Positions 63,761-64,000 of a DNA stretch of 64,000 bases are shown here, one piece after another; position 1 is the first letter of the stretch; each line of letters starts with the position of its first letter. Position numbers and translations under genes: made by a program. Below the pieces are notes generated by a model. The model worked only from the letters and a program-made list of their open reading frames with translations. It searched no databases and had not been told where the DNA came from. Source of the stretch: Craspedostauros australis (Eukaryota > Bacillariophyta > Bacillariophyceae > Mastogloiales > Achnanthaceae); assembly GCA_026770025.1 (NCBI GenBank), contig JAMXDE010000005.1:2914001-2978000 (forward strand), read 5' to 3'.

Positions 63761-64000
63761 AATCTTATCCGGTAGTGAATGCTCTATGAACATAAGCAGA
63801 TGGCTTATGCGGATAAGAAATAATCTTATCCGGTAGTGAATGCTCTATGAACATAAGCAGATGGCTTATGCGGATAAGAAATAATCTTATCCGGTAGTGA
63901 ATGCTCTATGAACATAAGCAGATGGCTTATGCGGATAAGAAATAATCTTATCCGGTAGTGAATGCTCTATGAACCAAATGGAGGGCTTGTATGGATAAGA
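63761..64000. repeat. 61-bp satellite array, 4 units to window edge
   Basis: Units begin AATCTTATCCGGTAGTGAAT at 63761, 63822, 63883 and 63944. The first three are identical; the fourth diverges after GCTCTATGAAC and runs off the window. Each unit contains CTTATCC and GGATAAG in inverted orientation, so each can form a hairpin. Confidence 0.93.

Noticed and set aside
62821-64000. CRISPR-like array
   Set aside because: Units are contiguous tandem repeats without unique spacers, in a eukaryotic setting.

Overview
This is nuclear DNA from a single-celled eukaryote using the standard genetic code. Genes are fairly dense, on both strands, with none to two introns of about 190-470 bp and GT..AG ends (GTAAGT and GTACGT donors). 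The gene set includes exocyst Sec8, Ku70, BUD31, the peroxisomal RING protein PEX2, a steroid-type cytochrome P450, an HMIT-like inositol transporter and large STAND ATPases. Intron style and the expanded STAND family suggest a stramenopile (diatom-like) protist. That is an inference; no marker in the window settles it.

Layout. 1-784 (-): the 5' part of a patatin-like phospholipase that runs off the window. 2198-2722 (-): a small putative secreted protein. 2928-9751: a nested transposon. A long-TIR foldback element with a 9-bp target duplication is split within its left terminus by a 4.5-kb TTAA-targeting DNA transposon carrying a 1201-aa transposase. 10194-16890 (-): HMIT-like transporter and Sec8. 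18611-19501 (+): unknown Ser/Arg-rich protein. 20275-21628 (+): EF-hand membrane protein. 22153-24453 (-): MFS permease. 26392-28401 (+): VTT/TVP38-type membrane protein. 28694-29479 (-): BUD31. 30391-31731 (+): GT1 glycosyltransferase. 32322-34901 (+): Ku70. 35011-36739 (-): PEX2. 37816-41937, 48844-53025 and 54512-58696 (+): three paralogous STAND ATPases of about 1400 aa, with a CYP7-like P450 (42250-44083, -) between the first and second. 59625-62198 (-): unknown repeat-bearing protein. 62821-64000: two satellite arrays (48-bp and 61-bp units) with AT-rich repetitive DNA between them.

The housekeeping genes do not form one pathway. The most distinctive parts are the STAND ATPase cluster and the transposons. 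A second copy of the 9-bp-TSD foldback element sits at 46064-48331, inside the 5' region of STAND copy 2, followed directly by 98 perfect ACAAC repeats that end 13 bases before the start codon. An uninterrupted version of that leader survives in front of copy 3, so the insertion history can be read directly.

Gene models with introns were assembled here by matching reading phase, splice dinucleotides and family similarity; they have not been checked against transcripts.
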